In this document: one piece after another, positions 1 to 9,192 of the stretch
Position numbering within the stretch: the first letter of the stretch is position 1
Layout: each line of letters opens with the position of its first letter
Notes under the pieces: model-generated
What the model was told of the DNA's origin: nothing
The model's database searches: none
The model's input: the letters and a program-made list of their open reading frames with translations, nothing else
Made by a program: the position numbers and the translations under genes
NCBI GenBank assembly: GCA_947450645.1
Contig: CANFWH010000005.1
Location: forward strand, 38,081 to 102,080
From: Comamonadaceae bacterium
Lineage (GTDB): Bacteria; Pseudomonadota; Gammaproteobacteria; Burkholderiales; Burkholderiaceae_C
Direction of reading: 5' to 3'
Length of the DNA: 64,000 nt

Positions 1-1347
1 AGCGTTCGGCATTTGTTAGTGCGGACGGGATTTACCCCAAGTCTTGCAGAGCTGCAACCCTTTGTGGGTATGGCTTCCGAGGCCGCTGTCGATCGCATCC
101 TCATTGCGGCGCAACAAAACAAAACGACGGGAGCCTTGCCTGCATTCATCGCAGCATCCACTTTCACGCCGCCGCGCGAACTCAAAACGCAGGAGGAGCG
201 CCAAGCGCAGCGTCGCACGCAAATCTTAGAAGGCGTGGACATGAAGCAATGGTGGCTGTGGGAAATGCTCACAACACCTCAGCCGCTAGCCGAGCGCATG
301 ACTTTGTTTTGGCATAACCACTTTGCCACGTCGCAGCAAAAAGTGGTGCGCTCCATGGCGATGTGGAATCAGCATCAGCTACTTCGTGCAAACGCACTGG
401 GCAGTTTTGCGACGATGCTGCGCGGCGTTGTGGTTGATCCCGCGATGTTGATTTATTTAGACAACGCGAACAGTCGCAAAGAAGCGCCGAACGAAAACTT
501 GGCACGCGAGTTTTTGGAACTCTTTACTCTTGGCGAAGCCAGTACCAGCAAGGCTTACAGCGAAGCGGACATTAAAGAAGCGGCGCGCGCCTTGACGGGT
601 TACAGTATTGAGCCCGAGACGGGCGCATTCGTTTTTAGACCACGCATTCACGACACAGGCAACAAAACTATTTTTGCTCAAACAGGCAATGTCGATGGCG
701 AAGGACTGGTCAATTTGATTTTGGCGCAGTCACAAACCGCACGCTACATCGTCACCAAACTGTGGCTAGAGTTTGTCTCGCCAACGCCCAATCTTGCGGT
801 GATTGCCAAGGCGGCAGATGCGTTTCGGCAAAGCAGTTACGACGTGAGCACTGCGCTTCGGGTGCTGTTACTGTGCGATGATTTTTGGGCAGCTGGCAAT
901 CGCGGTAGCTTAATTAAATCGCCGATTGATTTGCTGGTGGGCGTGGCGCGGCAATTTCAATTTTCTATCTCCCAGCCCGATGTGCTGATGAACCGCGCGG
1001 CGGGACTTGGACAAAACCTTTTGAATCCGCCCAATGTCAAAGGCTGGCCAGGTGGCGTGCAGTGGATTAATGCCACATCGCTCTTGGAGCGCAAGCGCAC
1101 GACCGAGCAGATTTTTTCGATTGGCAACAACATGAATGCGTCCAGTTTGGGGATGTCGTTTGACCGAGAAAAATTCTTAAATCAATACGGTGCAACGTCA
1201 GAGCGCGAACCCGAACCTGCCGCCAAGGTCAAGCTAGCAGGGGCGATGCTGGCAACGGCACAAACCACGCACGATGTGCCTGCGGGCACGGTGGGGTCGG
1301 CGTACATACGGGCGCTCACGCTTGACCCAGCTTTCCAACTCAAATAA
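1..1347 (+). CDS. DUF1800 family protein, 5' end outside the window
   Basis: The frame is open from the first base, so the start codon lies upstream; 448 residues are visible. The visible start (RHLLVRTGF) matches the early part of DUF1800 proteins, and the inner motifs HNHFATSQQKV, NENLAREFLELFTLG and NPPNVKGWPGG are typical of the family. DUF1800 proteins have no proven reaction; they are usually exported and almost always paired with a DUF1501 gene, which here follows after 16 bp and is probably in the same operon. A signal peptide would be expected in the missing part. Confidence 0.88.
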   Translation, partial: SVRHLLVRTGFTPSLAELQPFVGMASEAAVDRILIAAQQNKTTGALPAFIAASTFTPPRELKTQEERQAQRRTQILEGVDMKQWWLWEMLTTPQPLAERMTLFWHNHFATSQQKVVRSMAMWNQHQLLRANALGSFATMLRGVVVDPAMLIYLDNANSRKEAPNENLAREFLELFTLGEASTSKAYSEADIKEAARALTGYSIEPETGAFVFRPRIHDTGNKTIFAQTGNVDGEGLVNLILAQSQTARYIVTKLWLEFVSPTPNLAVIAKAADAFRQSSYDVSTALRVLLLCDDFWAAGNRGSLIKSPIDLLVGVARQFQFSISQPDVLMNRAAGLGQNLLNPPNVKGWPGGVQWINATSLLERKRTTEQIFSIGNNMNASSLGMSFDREKFLNQYGATSEREPEPAAKVKLAGAMLATAQTTHDVPAGTVGSAYIRALTLDPAFQLK

Positions 1348-1363
1348 AACGAAAGGACGCATC

Positions 1364-2581
1364 ATGCAACGCAGGCACTTTCTCAATCAATCTTCAAAAA
1401 TCATGCTCGCAGGCCATATGGGTATTGGGCTGCTGGGTATGCCTCTGGCAGGCCTTTCCCAGTCTGGCCTACCGAGCACATTTTCAAAAAACTTAGTCAA
1501 GGATCGTGTTCTCATCTTGGTGGAGCTCAAAGGCGGCAACGACAGCTTGAATACCGTGATTCCGTATGCGAACCCGATTTACGCCCAGTTTCGCCCCACC
1601 ATTGGTATCAAGTCAGACGACGTGATCCGCATTGACAGCCAGCAGGGACTGCATCCAGCGCTTGCGCCGCTCCTCCCGATTTGGGAAAAGAATGAGCTCG
1701 CCATCGTGCAAGGTGTGGGCTACCCCGATCCCAATTTGTCGCATTTCCGTTCGATTGATATTTGGAACACGGCGTCGAAAAGTTCGGAGTATTTGAGCGA
1801 CGGCTGGGCAGCAAGGGCCATCCACAATGGCCTGCAAGCCACGACTGGTAAGGCTTTCACAAGTGAAGGCGTGCTGGTGGGCATCAACGAACAAGGTCCG
1901 CTGGCAGGTGCGGAATCTATTTCACTGCGGCAAACCGAGACCTTTGTAAATCAGTCGCGTCTTGCCATGCCTGCTGAGTTGGCGGCGAACGTCTCGCTCG
2001 CGCACATCTTGGGTGTGGAGCGTGCCATCGTGGATGCGGCCAATGGCCTGCGCGGTGAAAAATACGCCTTTAAAACTGAATTTCCAAATAGTGGCTTTGG
2101 GCAATCGGTGCAAACCGCAGCGCAAATTGTGGCGGGGCAGCGCGGCAAGGCGGGCGTGCCCATCATCGTGCTGAGTCACGGCAGTTTTGATACGCACGTG
2201 AATCAAGTCGGCAATCACGCGAATCTGCTCAAGCAACTCAGTGAGGGCTTGGCAGCATTGCGATCCAGCTTGATCGAAGTCGGCGCATGGGACAACACAC
2301 TGGTGATGACGTATTCCGAATTTGGGCGGCGTGCGCGGCAAAATCAAAGCAATGGCACCGACCACGGAACAGCCGCTTCGCACTTCGTCATGGGCGGTGC
2401 GGTGCGCGGTGGCTTGATAGGACAAGCGCCCGATTTAGCGCGCTTGGATGGCGCGCAAAACCTTATCTACACCACGGACTTTAGGCAGCTGCAAGCCACG
2501 GTGGCAAAGGGCTGGTGGGGAATTAGTCCTGAGGCAGTGGTGCGTGGTAAGTTTGACCAGTTGCAATTATTACGCGGCTAA
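1364..2581 (+). CDS. DUF1501 family protein with Tat-like signal
   Basis: 405 residues. The ATG at 1364 is preferred over an upstream in-frame start because AAAGGA lies just before it and the protein then begins with QRRHFLNQS, a twin-arginine-like motif, followed by a hydrophobic stretch (residues about 16-33). Family motifs include LVELKGGNDSLNTV, GSFDTHVNQ and YSEFGRRARQN with a later GTDHG. The family has an alkaline-phosphatase/sulfatase-like fold by general knowledge, but its substrate is unknown. Export through Tat and joint action with the preceding DUF1800 protein are inferences from the leader and the pairing. Confidence 0.87.
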   Translation: MQRRHFLNQSSKIMLAGHMGIGLLGMPLAGLSQSGLPSTFSKNLVKDRVLILVELKGGNDSLNTVIPYANPIYAQFRPTIGIKSDDVIRIDSQQGLHPALAPLLPIWEKNELAIVQGVGYPDPNLSHFRSIDIWNTASKSSEYLSDGWAARAIHNGLQATTGKAFTSEGVLVGINEQGPLAGAESISLRQTETFVNQSRLAMPAELAANVSLAHILGVERAIVDAANGLRGEKYAFKTEFPNSGFGQSVQTAAQIVAGQRGKAGVPIIVLSHGSFDTHVNQVGNHANLLKQLSEGLAALRSSLIEVGAWDNTLVMTYSEFGRRARQNQSNGTDHGTAASHFVMGGAVRGGLIGQAPDLARLDGAQNLIYTTDFRQLQATVAKGWWGISPEAVVRGKFDQLQLLRG

Positions 2582-2585
2582 GAAT

Positions 2586-3266
2586 CTACTTCAATACGCG
2601 CTTCAAAAACGCACTGATATCCGCCACCTCGCGCGGATGCACGCTATGCGGCATGGGATAGGTGTGCCACTCGACGCTGTAGCCCAGCGCTTTTAATTTT
2701 TCGTGTGATGCCTCGGCTCTATCTAAAACCACCACGGGGTCTTGCGTGCCATGCGCCATGAAGATGGGCGTGGATTTGTTGGCAGCGCTTGCCTCGACTT
2801 CCACCGTTCCTGCGAGTGGCAAATAGCCCGATAGCGCCATGATGCCCGCCAGACGTGCCTTGTGTCGCAGTCCTGTGTGCAGCGCCATGGCGCTGCCTTG
2901 CGAAAAACCTGCGATGACGATGTGCTCAGGTTTGATACCACGGGCGACTTCGTTCGCAATCAAAGCTTCGATGTCGGCTTGTGATTTGGTAATGCCAGCG
3001 TCGTCTTCTTTGCGAATCGCGCCAGCGCCAAGTTCCGTGCCAAAAATGTCGTACCACGCTGGCATGACGTAGCCGCCGTTGATGGTGACGGGGATTTGCG
3101 GTGCGTGAGGGAAGATGAATCGGATGGCAGGGCAGCCCGCTAAGTCAAGCTCGGGGTAGAGACCCGCAAAGTCGTCGCCGCTGGCACCAAGGCCATGCAT
3201 CCAAATGACGGCGGCGGTGGGGTTGGGCGCTGATTCGATTTGGATGTGGTTTAACAATTGAGGCAT
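2586..3266 (-). CDS. carboxylesterase/phospholipase family alpha/beta hydrolase
   Basis: 226 residues, full length for the family. It is an alpha/beta hydrolase with the nucleophile elbow GFSQG (Ser122), a likely acid Asp176 in GTQDP and His207 in MPHSVHP; the oxyanion region is GLGASGDDF at about 26-34. Such enzymes hydrolyse short-chain esters or lysophospholipids in the cytoplasm. No signal peptide is visible. It is convergent with the DUF1501 gene, only 4 bp between stops, and stands alone. Confidence 0.88.
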   Translation of the reverse strand: MPQLLNHIQIESAPNPTAAVIWMHGLGASGDDFAGLYPELDLAGCPAIRFIFPHAPQIPVTINGGYVMPAWYDIFGTELGAGAIRKEDDAGITKSQADIEALIANEVARGIKPEHIVIAGFSQGSAMALHTGLRHKARLAGIMALSGYLPLAGTVEVEASAANKSTPIFMAHGTQDPVVVLDRAEASHEKLKALGYSVEWHTYPMPHSVHPREVADISAFLKRVLK

Positions 3267-3329
3267 GATGATTGCTTATAAGAATGAGAGAAATTGGATG
3301 AGGCTATTATCTAACTCAAAGTGCAGGTG

Positions 3330-3355
3330 TGGATTCTCGCCTTCGTGGGAATGAC
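3330..3355 (+). repeat. dRS3-like hairpin repeat, degenerate copy
   Basis: A 26-bp element with the core ATTC-T-C N8 GGGAAT, which differs at 3 of 26 positions from the reverse complement of the copy at 18180-18205. The arms (3333-3340 and 3345-3352) form an 8-bp stem with a 4-nt loop; the two arm changes give G-U pairs in a rightward RNA. It resembles the dRS3/neisserial-type ATTCCC-N8-GGGAAT repeats spread in betaproteobacteria. An in-frame GTG at 3329 reads through it (MDSRLRGND), a well-known false start for the next gene. Confidence 0.75.
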
Positions 3356-3361
3356 CGACCG

Positions 3362-4825
3362 ATGAAAGATGTTATGAATTTTTATGACGAAATGTATGGC
3401 CTAGATGTCAAGCAAACGGGGCCGTTGCCGCATTACGAAGCCTATCAACAGTGGGCGAAAGGCTATAACTCTGAGGCCATGGCGCATAAGCGTGCGCAGG
3501 CCGATGCAGCCTTTCGGCAAGTGGGCATTACCTTTGCGGTGTATGGCGATGATGCAGGCACGGAGCGTTTAATTCCATTCGACTTGATCCCGCGCATCAT
3601 TCCGTCTAACGAATGGACGACCTTGCAAAAAGGTTTGATTCAGCGCGTGCAGGCGCTCAATATGTTTGTGCACGACGTGTATCACAACCAGCACATCGTC
3701 AAAGCGGGCATCGTGCCTGCGGAGCAGATTTATTTGAATGCCCAGTACCGCCCGCAAATGCAGGGCGTGCAAGTCGCTGGGAATAACTACTGCCACATCT
3801 CGGGTGTGGATATCGTCCGTGCAGGGCAGGGCGAGTTCTATGTTTTAGAAGACAACTTGCGCGTGCCTTCTGGCGTGTCGTACATGCTGGAAGACCGCAA
3901 AATGATGATGCGGCTGTTCCCAGAAGCGTTTAGCACGATGCCGATTGCGCCGATTGAGCACTACCCCGATTTGCTTTTGCAAACCCTACGCGAGAGCGCA
4001 CCCGTAGGCGTGGATAACCCCAGCGTCGTCGTGATGACGCCTGGCATGTACAACTCGGCTTATTTTGAGCACGCGTTTTTGGCGCAGCAAATGGGCGTGG
4101 AGCTGGTCGAAGGCAAGGATATGTTTGTCGATGAGGGCCTCCTTTACATGCGCACCACGCAAGGGCCGCAGCGCGTGGACGTGATTTATCGCCGCATTGA
4201 TGACGACTTTTTAGACCCGCTCGTCTTCCGTGCCGATTCCAATTTAGGCGTGCCAGGCTTAATGTCGGTGGTGTGCGCAGGGCGTGTGACCATCACCAAT
4301 GCGGTGGGAACAGGCGTTGCGGACGATAAATCGACGTATCCATTTATCCCCGAAGTGATTAAGTTCTATTTGAATGAGGAGCCGATCTTGCATAACGTGC
4401 CAACCTACCAGTGTCGCAAACCAAGCGACCTGTCGTATGTGCTGGCGAACCTCAAAGACTTGGTGGTGAAAGAAGTTCACGGTGCTGGCGGTTACGGCAT
4501 GCTCGTTGGCCCTGCCTCAACTCAGGCGCAGATTGAAGACTTCCGCGCAAGACTCATCGCCAAGCCAGGCGGCTACATTGCCCAGCCCACGCTGGCGTTA
4601 TCGACTTGCCCCACTTATGTGGAGAGCGGCATTGCACCGCGCCACATCGATCTGCGGCCTTATGTGCTGTGCGGTAAAGAGACGCGGCTCGTGCCAGGAG
4701 GCTTATGCCGCGTGGCACTCGGCGAAGGTTCGCTGGTGGTCAACTCATCGCAAGGTGGTGGTACCAAAGACACTTGGGTGCTTGAAGACGCAAGCGCTGA
4801 CACGCAGGAGGCCGCATCATGCTGA
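3362..4825 (+). CDS. circularly permuted ATP-grasp family protein (DUF404/DUF407)
   Basis: 487 residues from the ATG at 3362; an ATG at 3374 is also possible. The longer reading from 3329 only adds translated repeat DNA. Family features include the early YDEMYG motif, EDNLRVPSGVSYMLEDR, and the glycine-rich EVHGAGGYGML. Members are predicted peptide/amide-bond-forming ATP-grasp ligases; the product is unknown. It is the first gene of a four-gene operon with alpha-E protein, transglutaminase and Anbu peptidase: its stop overlaps the next start by 7 bp. The context suggests synthesis or attachment of a peptide tag later handled by the other members (inference). Confidence 0.88.
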   Translation: MKDVMNFYDEMYGLDVKQTGPLPHYEAYQQWAKGYNSEAMAHKRAQADAAFRQVGITFAVYGDDAGTERLIPFDLIPRIIPSNEWTTLQKGLIQRVQALNMFVHDVYHNQHIVKAGIVPAEQIYLNAQYRPQMQGVQVAGNNYCHISGVDIVRAGQGEFYVLEDNLRVPSGVSYMLEDRKMMMRLFPEAFSTMPIAPIEHYPDLLLQTLRESAPVGVDNPSVVVMTPGMYNSAYFEHAFLAQQMGVELVEGKDMFVDEGLLYMRTTQGPQRVDVIYRRIDDDFLDPLVFRADSNLGVPGLMSVVCAGRVTITNAVGTGVADDKSTYPFIPEVIKFYLNEEPILHNVPTYQCRKPSDLSYVLANLKDLVVKEVHGAGGYGMLVGPASTQAQIEDFRARLIAKPGGYIAQPTLALSTCPTYVESGIAPRHIDLRPYVLCGKETRLVPGGLCRVALGEGSLVVNSSQGGGTKDTWVLEDASADTQEAASC

Positions 4826-5775
4826 GCTCCACCGCCGATCATTTATTTTGGATGGCGCGTTATACCGAACGCGCTGAAAACACGGCTCGGATGCTGGACA
4901 TCCATTTGCAAAGCAGTCTGCTGGCAGGTGGCAAAAGCGAAGACCAGCGTAGCCGAGCGGCACGCGCTATGCTCACCATCTCTGAGCTAGAGCCCGCGTA
5001 TCACGAGGCGCACGACGCAATCAGCAGCGACTCGGTGCTGCGATTCATGGTGACGGATGCCAGCAATGCGTCCAGCATTTACAGCGCACTTTATGCAGCA
5101 CGCGAAAACGCTAGAGCCGTCCGTGGTGCGCTGACCACCGAGCTGTGGGAGACTGTCAACGTGACGTGGCTAGAGTTGCAAGAGCGACTCGCGGCTGATG
5201 CGTGGACAGCAGACATGCCCGCGTTTTTTGAATGGGTCAAGCACCGCGCGCATCTCACGCGTGGCGTGACTTCGGGCACGATGCCGCGTGACGATGCGTA
5301 TCGCTTTGTGGCGCTGGGTAATGCGCTGGAACGCGCAGACAACGTGGCGCGGCTGCTCGACGTCAAGTTTTTTGAAGGTGCTGCGATTGAAGCGCAAAAC
5401 TGGGATGCGATGGTTGAAAAGGGCGAGTACTACCACTGGGCAGCGATTTTGCGTAGCGTCTCGGGCTTTGAGATTTATCGCAAAACCTACAAGGGCGCCA
5501 TTACACCAGCGCGTGTGGCGGAGCTTTTGATTCTTCGCGCTGACATGCCTCGTTCGCTGATGGCATGCATGAGCGCACTGTGCAATCAATTGGGATGGCT
5601 CGCCAATAAGAGGAGCGCACAGACGACTCGGCAAGCAGGTCTCTTGCAAGCGCAGATTCAGTTCGCTAGCATTGACGACATCTTGCAGCAAGGCTTGCAT
5701 GCCTATTTGACGCAGTTCTTGGAGCGCATCAACGTCATTGGCCAAGGCATTAGCCAAGACTTCTTAGTAGGTTAA
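4819..5775 (+). CDS. alpha-E domain-containing protein (DUF403)
   Basis: 318 residues, the usual length. The N-terminus LSSTADHLFWMARYTERAE is diagnostic of the alpha-E family, an all-helical domain rich in Glu and Arg. A strong site, AGGAGG, lies 8 nt before the ATG, inside the end of the ATP-grasp gene, so the two are translationally coupled. Alpha-E proteins occur with ATP-grasp and transglutaminase genes in many bacteria and may form a complex with the ligase; their biochemical role is not established. The next gene starts 7 bp after its stop. Confidence 0.9.
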   Translation: MLSSTADHLFWMARYTERAENTARMLDIHLQSSLLAGGKSEDQRSRAARAMLTISELEPAYHEAHDAISSDSVLRFMVTDASNASSIYSALYAARENARAVRGALTTELWETVNVTWLELQERLAADAWTADMPAFFEWVKHRAHLTRGVTSGTMPRDDAYRFVALGNALERADNVARLLDVKFFEGAAIEAQNWDAMVEKGEYYHWAAILRSVSGFEIYRKTYKGAITPARVAELLILRADMPRSLMACMSALCNQLGWLANKRSAQTTRQAGLLQAQIQFASIDDILQQGLHAYLTQFLERINVIGQGISQDFLVG

Positions 5776-5782
5776 ACACATC

Positions 5783-6604
5783 ATGCGCCTCATCATTCAA
5801 CATGACACCCATTACCACTACGACGATGCGCCCAAGCATCTAATTCAACTGCTGCGTCTGTCGCCGCGTGAGGATGCACACCAGCGTGTGGTCGAGTGGC
5901 GCATCTCTAGCCTTGGCAAACAAACCGCCTTCAGAGACGCGTTTGGCAATCTCACGCACAGCCATATGCTGAGTAATCCACCGTCCGACGTGCATTTGCG
6001 TGTGGCGGGGATTGTGGATATTTCGCCGCTGGTAATGGGTGTTGTGCCAGACGACCATCACACGCAAAGCGTGCCTGCTATGACGTACCTTGTGCCCACG
6101 CCTTTGACGGCCAGCTTTGCAGCCATCGAGCTACTCGCCAAGCAAACGTTGCCGCACGGTTTGCAAACAGGCTTAGATGCGCTTATTTTGGCGCGGGCGA
6201 TTTGCCAAGCGGTGCTCTACACCTCGGGTAACACCGACGTGACCAGCACGGCTGAGCAAGCGTTTGCGATGGCCAGCGGTGTGTGCCAAGACCACGCGCA
6301 TGTAATGATCGTCGCTTGCCGAAGCCTCGGTGTGAGCGCAAGGTACGTGAGTGGCTATGTCGATCCAGGTCACGACGATGCAAGCAAGAGCCACGCCGCC
6401 GCCAGTCATGCGTGGGTGGATGTCTGGTTGCAAAACAAATGGGTCAGCATCGACGTGACGAATGGCATCTACGCCAGTGACTCGCATTGCCGCCTAGCGA
6501 TTGGGCGGGATTATTTAGACGCTTGCCCTGTGCGCGGCATGCGCGAAGGCGGGCAAACTGAACAATTAGATGTGTCGGTGACGGTACAAAGTTTGCAGCA
6601 ATAA
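5783..6604 (+). CDS. transglutaminase-like family protein
   Basis: 273 residues with an N-terminal beta domain (starts with RLIIQHDTHYHYDD) and a C-terminal cysteine-protease-like core. The catalytic triad is visible as Cys in SGVCQDHAH, His in SHAWVDVW and Asp in SIDVTNG. Such cytoplasmic transglutaminase-fold proteins in ATP-grasp/alpha-E operons are thought to be peptidases or amidases acting on the peptide product rather than cross-linkers. It sits 7 bp after the alpha-E gene and 10 bp before Anbu. No signal peptide is seen. Confidence 0.9.
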   Translation: MRLIIQHDTHYHYDDAPKHLIQLLRLSPREDAHQRVVEWRISSLGKQTAFRDAFGNLTHSHMLSNPPSDVHLRVAGIVDISPLVMGVVPDDHHTQSVPAMTYLVPTPLTASFAAIELLAKQTLPHGLQTGLDALILARAICQAVLYTSGNTDVTSTAEQAFAMASGVCQDHAHVMIVACRSLGVSARYVSGYVDPGHDDASKSHAAASHAWVDVWLQNKWVSIDVTNGIYASDSHCRLAIGRDYLDACPVRGMREGGQTEQLDVSVTVQSLQQ

Positions 6605-6614
6605 AATACGCGGC

Positions 6615-7472
6615 ATGACTTATTGCATCGCCATCAAATTAAAGCAAGGACTCGTGATGTTGTCCGACAGCCGCACCAATGCGGGCGTGGATCACATCAG
6701 TACCTTTCGCAAAATGACCGTGTTTGAAAAGAAGGGTGATCGCGTCATTACCTTGCTCTCTTCGGGCAACTTAGCGATTACGCAAATGGTGCGCCAGCGC
6801 ATCAATCAAGGTTTTGAAAATGCCGATGGCACAGCGCGCACGATTTGGAATGTGCCCACGATGTTTGACGCGGCGCAGTTGGTCGGTGAAGCCGTGCGAG
6901 CGGTGGCCGCTAAAGAAGCCGAGGCGCTTAAAGCCGCTGATGTTGAGTTCAATATCAGTTTGATCTTGGGTGGGCAAATCGGCAGCGAAGAGCCACGCCT
7001 CTTTCACATGTATGCAGCGGGCAACTTTATTGAAGCAGCGGACGAGAACTGTTATTTCCAAATTGGTGAAGCCAAATATGGCAAGCCGATTTTGGATCGC
7101 GTGATCGAGTCACATATGACGTTAGATGAAGCCGCCAAGTGCGCTTTGATTTCGATGGACAGTACGCTCAAATCTAATTTGTCGGTGGGTCTGCCACTCG
7201 ATTTATTGATTTATGAAACGAATGCACTGGACGTGACGCACGTAACGCATATTGATGAGAAGAACGAGTACTTCCAAATGATTCGCAACAGCTGGGGGCA
7301 AAAGCTCAAGCAAGTGTTTGGCGAAATTCCAGATCCCAGTTGGTTGCCGCTCAAGGCGGGCGAGTCGCGCTATAAACCGCTGTTAGAAACACCGCAGTCC
7401 TTCGCGCCGCAAACGGCGGTGCTCACGTTTCAGCAGTTGTCGTTGGGTGGCAAGGTAGCGCAAGCACAGTGA
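6615..7472 (+). CDS. Anbu, proteasome-like peptidase
   Basis: 285 residues beginning MTYCIAIKL, the hallmark of the Anbu (ancestral beta subunit) family. After Met removal the N-terminal Thr would be the nucleophile; Asp18 in MLSDSRTN and Lys33 in TFRKM match the proteasome catalytic set (unprocessed numbering). Anbu particles are related to HslV and the 20S proteasome, but no dedicated unfoldase is encoded next to it here. It is the last gene of the ATP-grasp/alpha-E/transglutaminase operon, and its stop is 9 bp from the convergent HipA gene. The natural substrate is unknown. Confidence 0.93.
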   Translation: MTYCIAIKLKQGLVMLSDSRTNAGVDHISTFRKMTVFEKKGDRVITLLSSGNLAITQMVRQRINQGFENADGTARTIWNVPTMFDAAQLVGEAVRAVAAKEAEALKAADVEFNISLILGGQIGSEEPRLFHMYAAGNFIEAADENCYFQIGEAKYGKPILDRVIESHMTLDEAAKCALISMDSTLKSNLSVGLPLDLLIYETNALDVTHVTHIDEKNEYFQMIRNSWGQKLKQVFGEIPDPSWLPLKAGESRYKPLLETPQSFAPQTAVLTFQQLSLGGKVAQAQ

Positions 7473-7481
7473 ATTTAGTTG

Positions 7482-8825
7482 CTAGCGCAGCATATCCATG
7501 TGCCGAAACGCAGGCGAGATCAGATTGATCTGTTTGCCGTCCACGCCGTAGCTTTCAAAGTAAGTTTTCCACTCACGCACCACCGTCCAAATGCGGTCGA
7601 TGATGGCTGTGCTTGACACCTTCGTCAAACCAAAGCGTCCATGCATCGACATCGCATTGCCTATCGTGGCCAAGCGGCCTTGCATGCCCACGCCTAAATG
7701 CAAATACCGATCTGTGCCAATGCTAGGACGCGGCATCACGTCGTACAGCGGCGAGAGCTGCCAACCTTGCTCGCGGAACTCGCCGTCTTTGCTCTCCTTC
7801 CCTAGCGAATGCAAGAACGCGTGATTGCGCAAATGGTCGTCATCGTTGCTCACCAAAATGTTAAACACCATGCGACCAAACAGTTCAGCAGAGTCGCTCT
7901 TGACCTTATGGATAGGCGCTTTGCGGCGGATCATGTCTGCAATTTCAAAATAGTTTTTGCTACGCGATTGATCCTCGGTGCAGCCGAGCATCGTGAGGCT
8001 GCTGACCATGTGCGTGCGGTGGACTTCCATGCCAGCAGCGCCTTTCACATACGCGCGATCAAAGCGTTTAATCATCATCACCGATTGACCGCCAATCGTG
8101 GCGAGTTTAATTTCAGGCACATCCAGCCCCGCGTCCTTGGCCAGCCACATCGTGGCCGTCTCAAGCATGGGCACGTTCAAACGATCACCCTGCGAAGGAA
8201 ATTTTGCAAGCCACAGCACGCCGTCATCGTCCGCCACCGTCACCTTAGGACGCATCCCGCCAAGGCTCGTGCCTGCGTCAAAGATGTCCTCAAGGCTGGT
8301 CGGAATCGGTAGCCCTTGATCGATGCGGTCAGCCGCTTCAATGAGGTACTGCAGGCGATGAATAGACGTTGGTTTTTGGGTTGGCGCTGTTTCATGAATG
8401 GTGTCTCGAAAATCGAGCGCACCAATTCGCTCACTGCCAGCATGGCGCAGATAGACGGATTCAGGCAAGCTGTTAAGCGGTGCACCCATGTGTGACTCGA
8501 TCACGCGGCGACCCCATGCGTCGGGGCTTGCGTCGCGTATCGCGCCAAACAAAGTCAATCCATCAAGTGGCTTTAAATCGACATCGCACAAAAGCAGTCG
8601 CTCGGCACACCCCGCACCATACGCGCCAAATGACAAACTAGCAGGATCGAGCTCTACTGTGTTATGCCGTGCCAGATACCGCGAACCATAGCCAAACTGC
8701 GAACGCAAAACTTCACTTTCTTGTTCTTTGATATCAAGCCAGCCAGCAGGCTGGAACACGCCTTGCATGTGCAGCATGACCAGTAGGCGTGAATCAATAA
8801 CAGGAGGTTCTTTTGTCATTGCCAT
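7482..8825 (-). CDS. HipA-family Ser/Thr kinase toxin
   Basis: 447 residues from the ATG at 8825, which has GGAG about 8 nt upstream; a TTG at 8843 would add six residues. HipA features: DAWGRRVIESHMG, SLGGMRPKVTV (the Gly-rich nucleotide-binding loop region), LAKFPSQGD, and the catalytic SNDDDHLRNHAF, which matches the N-x-D-x-H-x-x-N pattern of HipA kinases. HipA toxins phosphorylate translation factors such as GltX and induce dormancy; this target is not shown here. The antitoxin-like HTH gene precedes it by 25 bp, the standard hipBA order. Confidence 0.88.
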   Translation of the reverse strand: MAMTKEPPVIDSRLLVMLHMQGVFQPAGWLDIKEQESEVLRSQFGYGSRYLARHNTVELDPASLSFGAYGAGCAERLLLCDVDLKPLDGLTLFGAIRDASPDAWGRRVIESHMGAPLNSLPESVYLRHAGSERIGALDFRDTIHETAPTQKPTSIHRLQYLIEAADRIDQGLPIPTSLEDIFDAGTSLGGMRPKVTVADDDGVLWLAKFPSQGDRLNVPMLETATMWLAKDAGLDVPEIKLATIGGQSVMMIKRFDRAYVKGAAGMEVHRTHMVSSLTMLGCTEDQSRSKNYFEIADMIRRKAPIHKVKSDSAELFGRMVFNILVSNDDDHLRNHAFLHSLGKESKDGEFREQGWQLSPLYDVMPRPSIGTDRYLHLGVGMQGRLATIGNAMSMHGRFGLTKVSSTAIIDRIWTVVREWKTYFESYGVDGKQINLISPAFRHMDMLR

Positions 8826-8850
8826 AGCGCGTACTCCAAACAATCAAAAG

Positions 8851-9192
8851 CTAAAAATCAAACGCGGCCAATTCGGCAGCAGATTTGCCTCGTGCCCTTT
8901 GAGGGAAATTTTTCTCAGCCAAGATTTGCGTCGTCAACTCATCTTGTGCCAGCAGGCTTGCTAAAGTCATTTGAGGCGCAATAGCATCCAAATAACGAAT
9001 GATTTGTCCCACAGCAACGCTAGGCGAGCCGCGTTCAATCAATGCCGCCGTACTGCGCGACATCCCAGCACGCAGTGCAGCATCCTGCTGACGCACACGC
9101 CTATCTATTCGCAAACGGCTCAAACACTCGCCAACGTATTCGAGTTGACGAGTAAGTGCTGGAGTTAGGGTTTGAGATTGATCTTTTTTCAT
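8851..9192 (-). CDS. XRE-family HTH antitoxin, HipB-like
   Basis: 113 residues. A helix-turn-helix spans about residues 28-55, with RQQDAALRAGMSRSTAALIE as the recognisable core. It is immediately upstream of the HipA toxin on the same strand, so a DNA-binding antitoxin and autorepressor role is inferred. The start ATG at 9192 lies next to a palindrome (9193-9238) that may be its operator, with a TATGAT hexamer 10 nt before the ATG on the minus strand, suggesting a very short leader. Base composition is like the surroundings. Confidence 0.8.
   Translation of the reverse strand: MKKDQSQTLTPALTRQLEYVGECLSRLRIDRRVRQQDAALRAGMSRSTAALIERGSPSVAVGQIIRYLDAIAPQMTLASLLAQDELTTQILAEKNFPQRARGKSAAELAAFDF

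Noticed and set aside
2582..2585. Terminator between DUF1501 and the esterase
   Set aside because: Only 4 bp separate the stop codons and no stem followed by a T-run is visible.
3329..3361. GTG start for the ATP-grasp gene reading MDSRLRGNDRP
   Set aside because: The extra residues are the translation of the hairpin repeat, a common false start; the real start is the ATG at 3362 or 3374.
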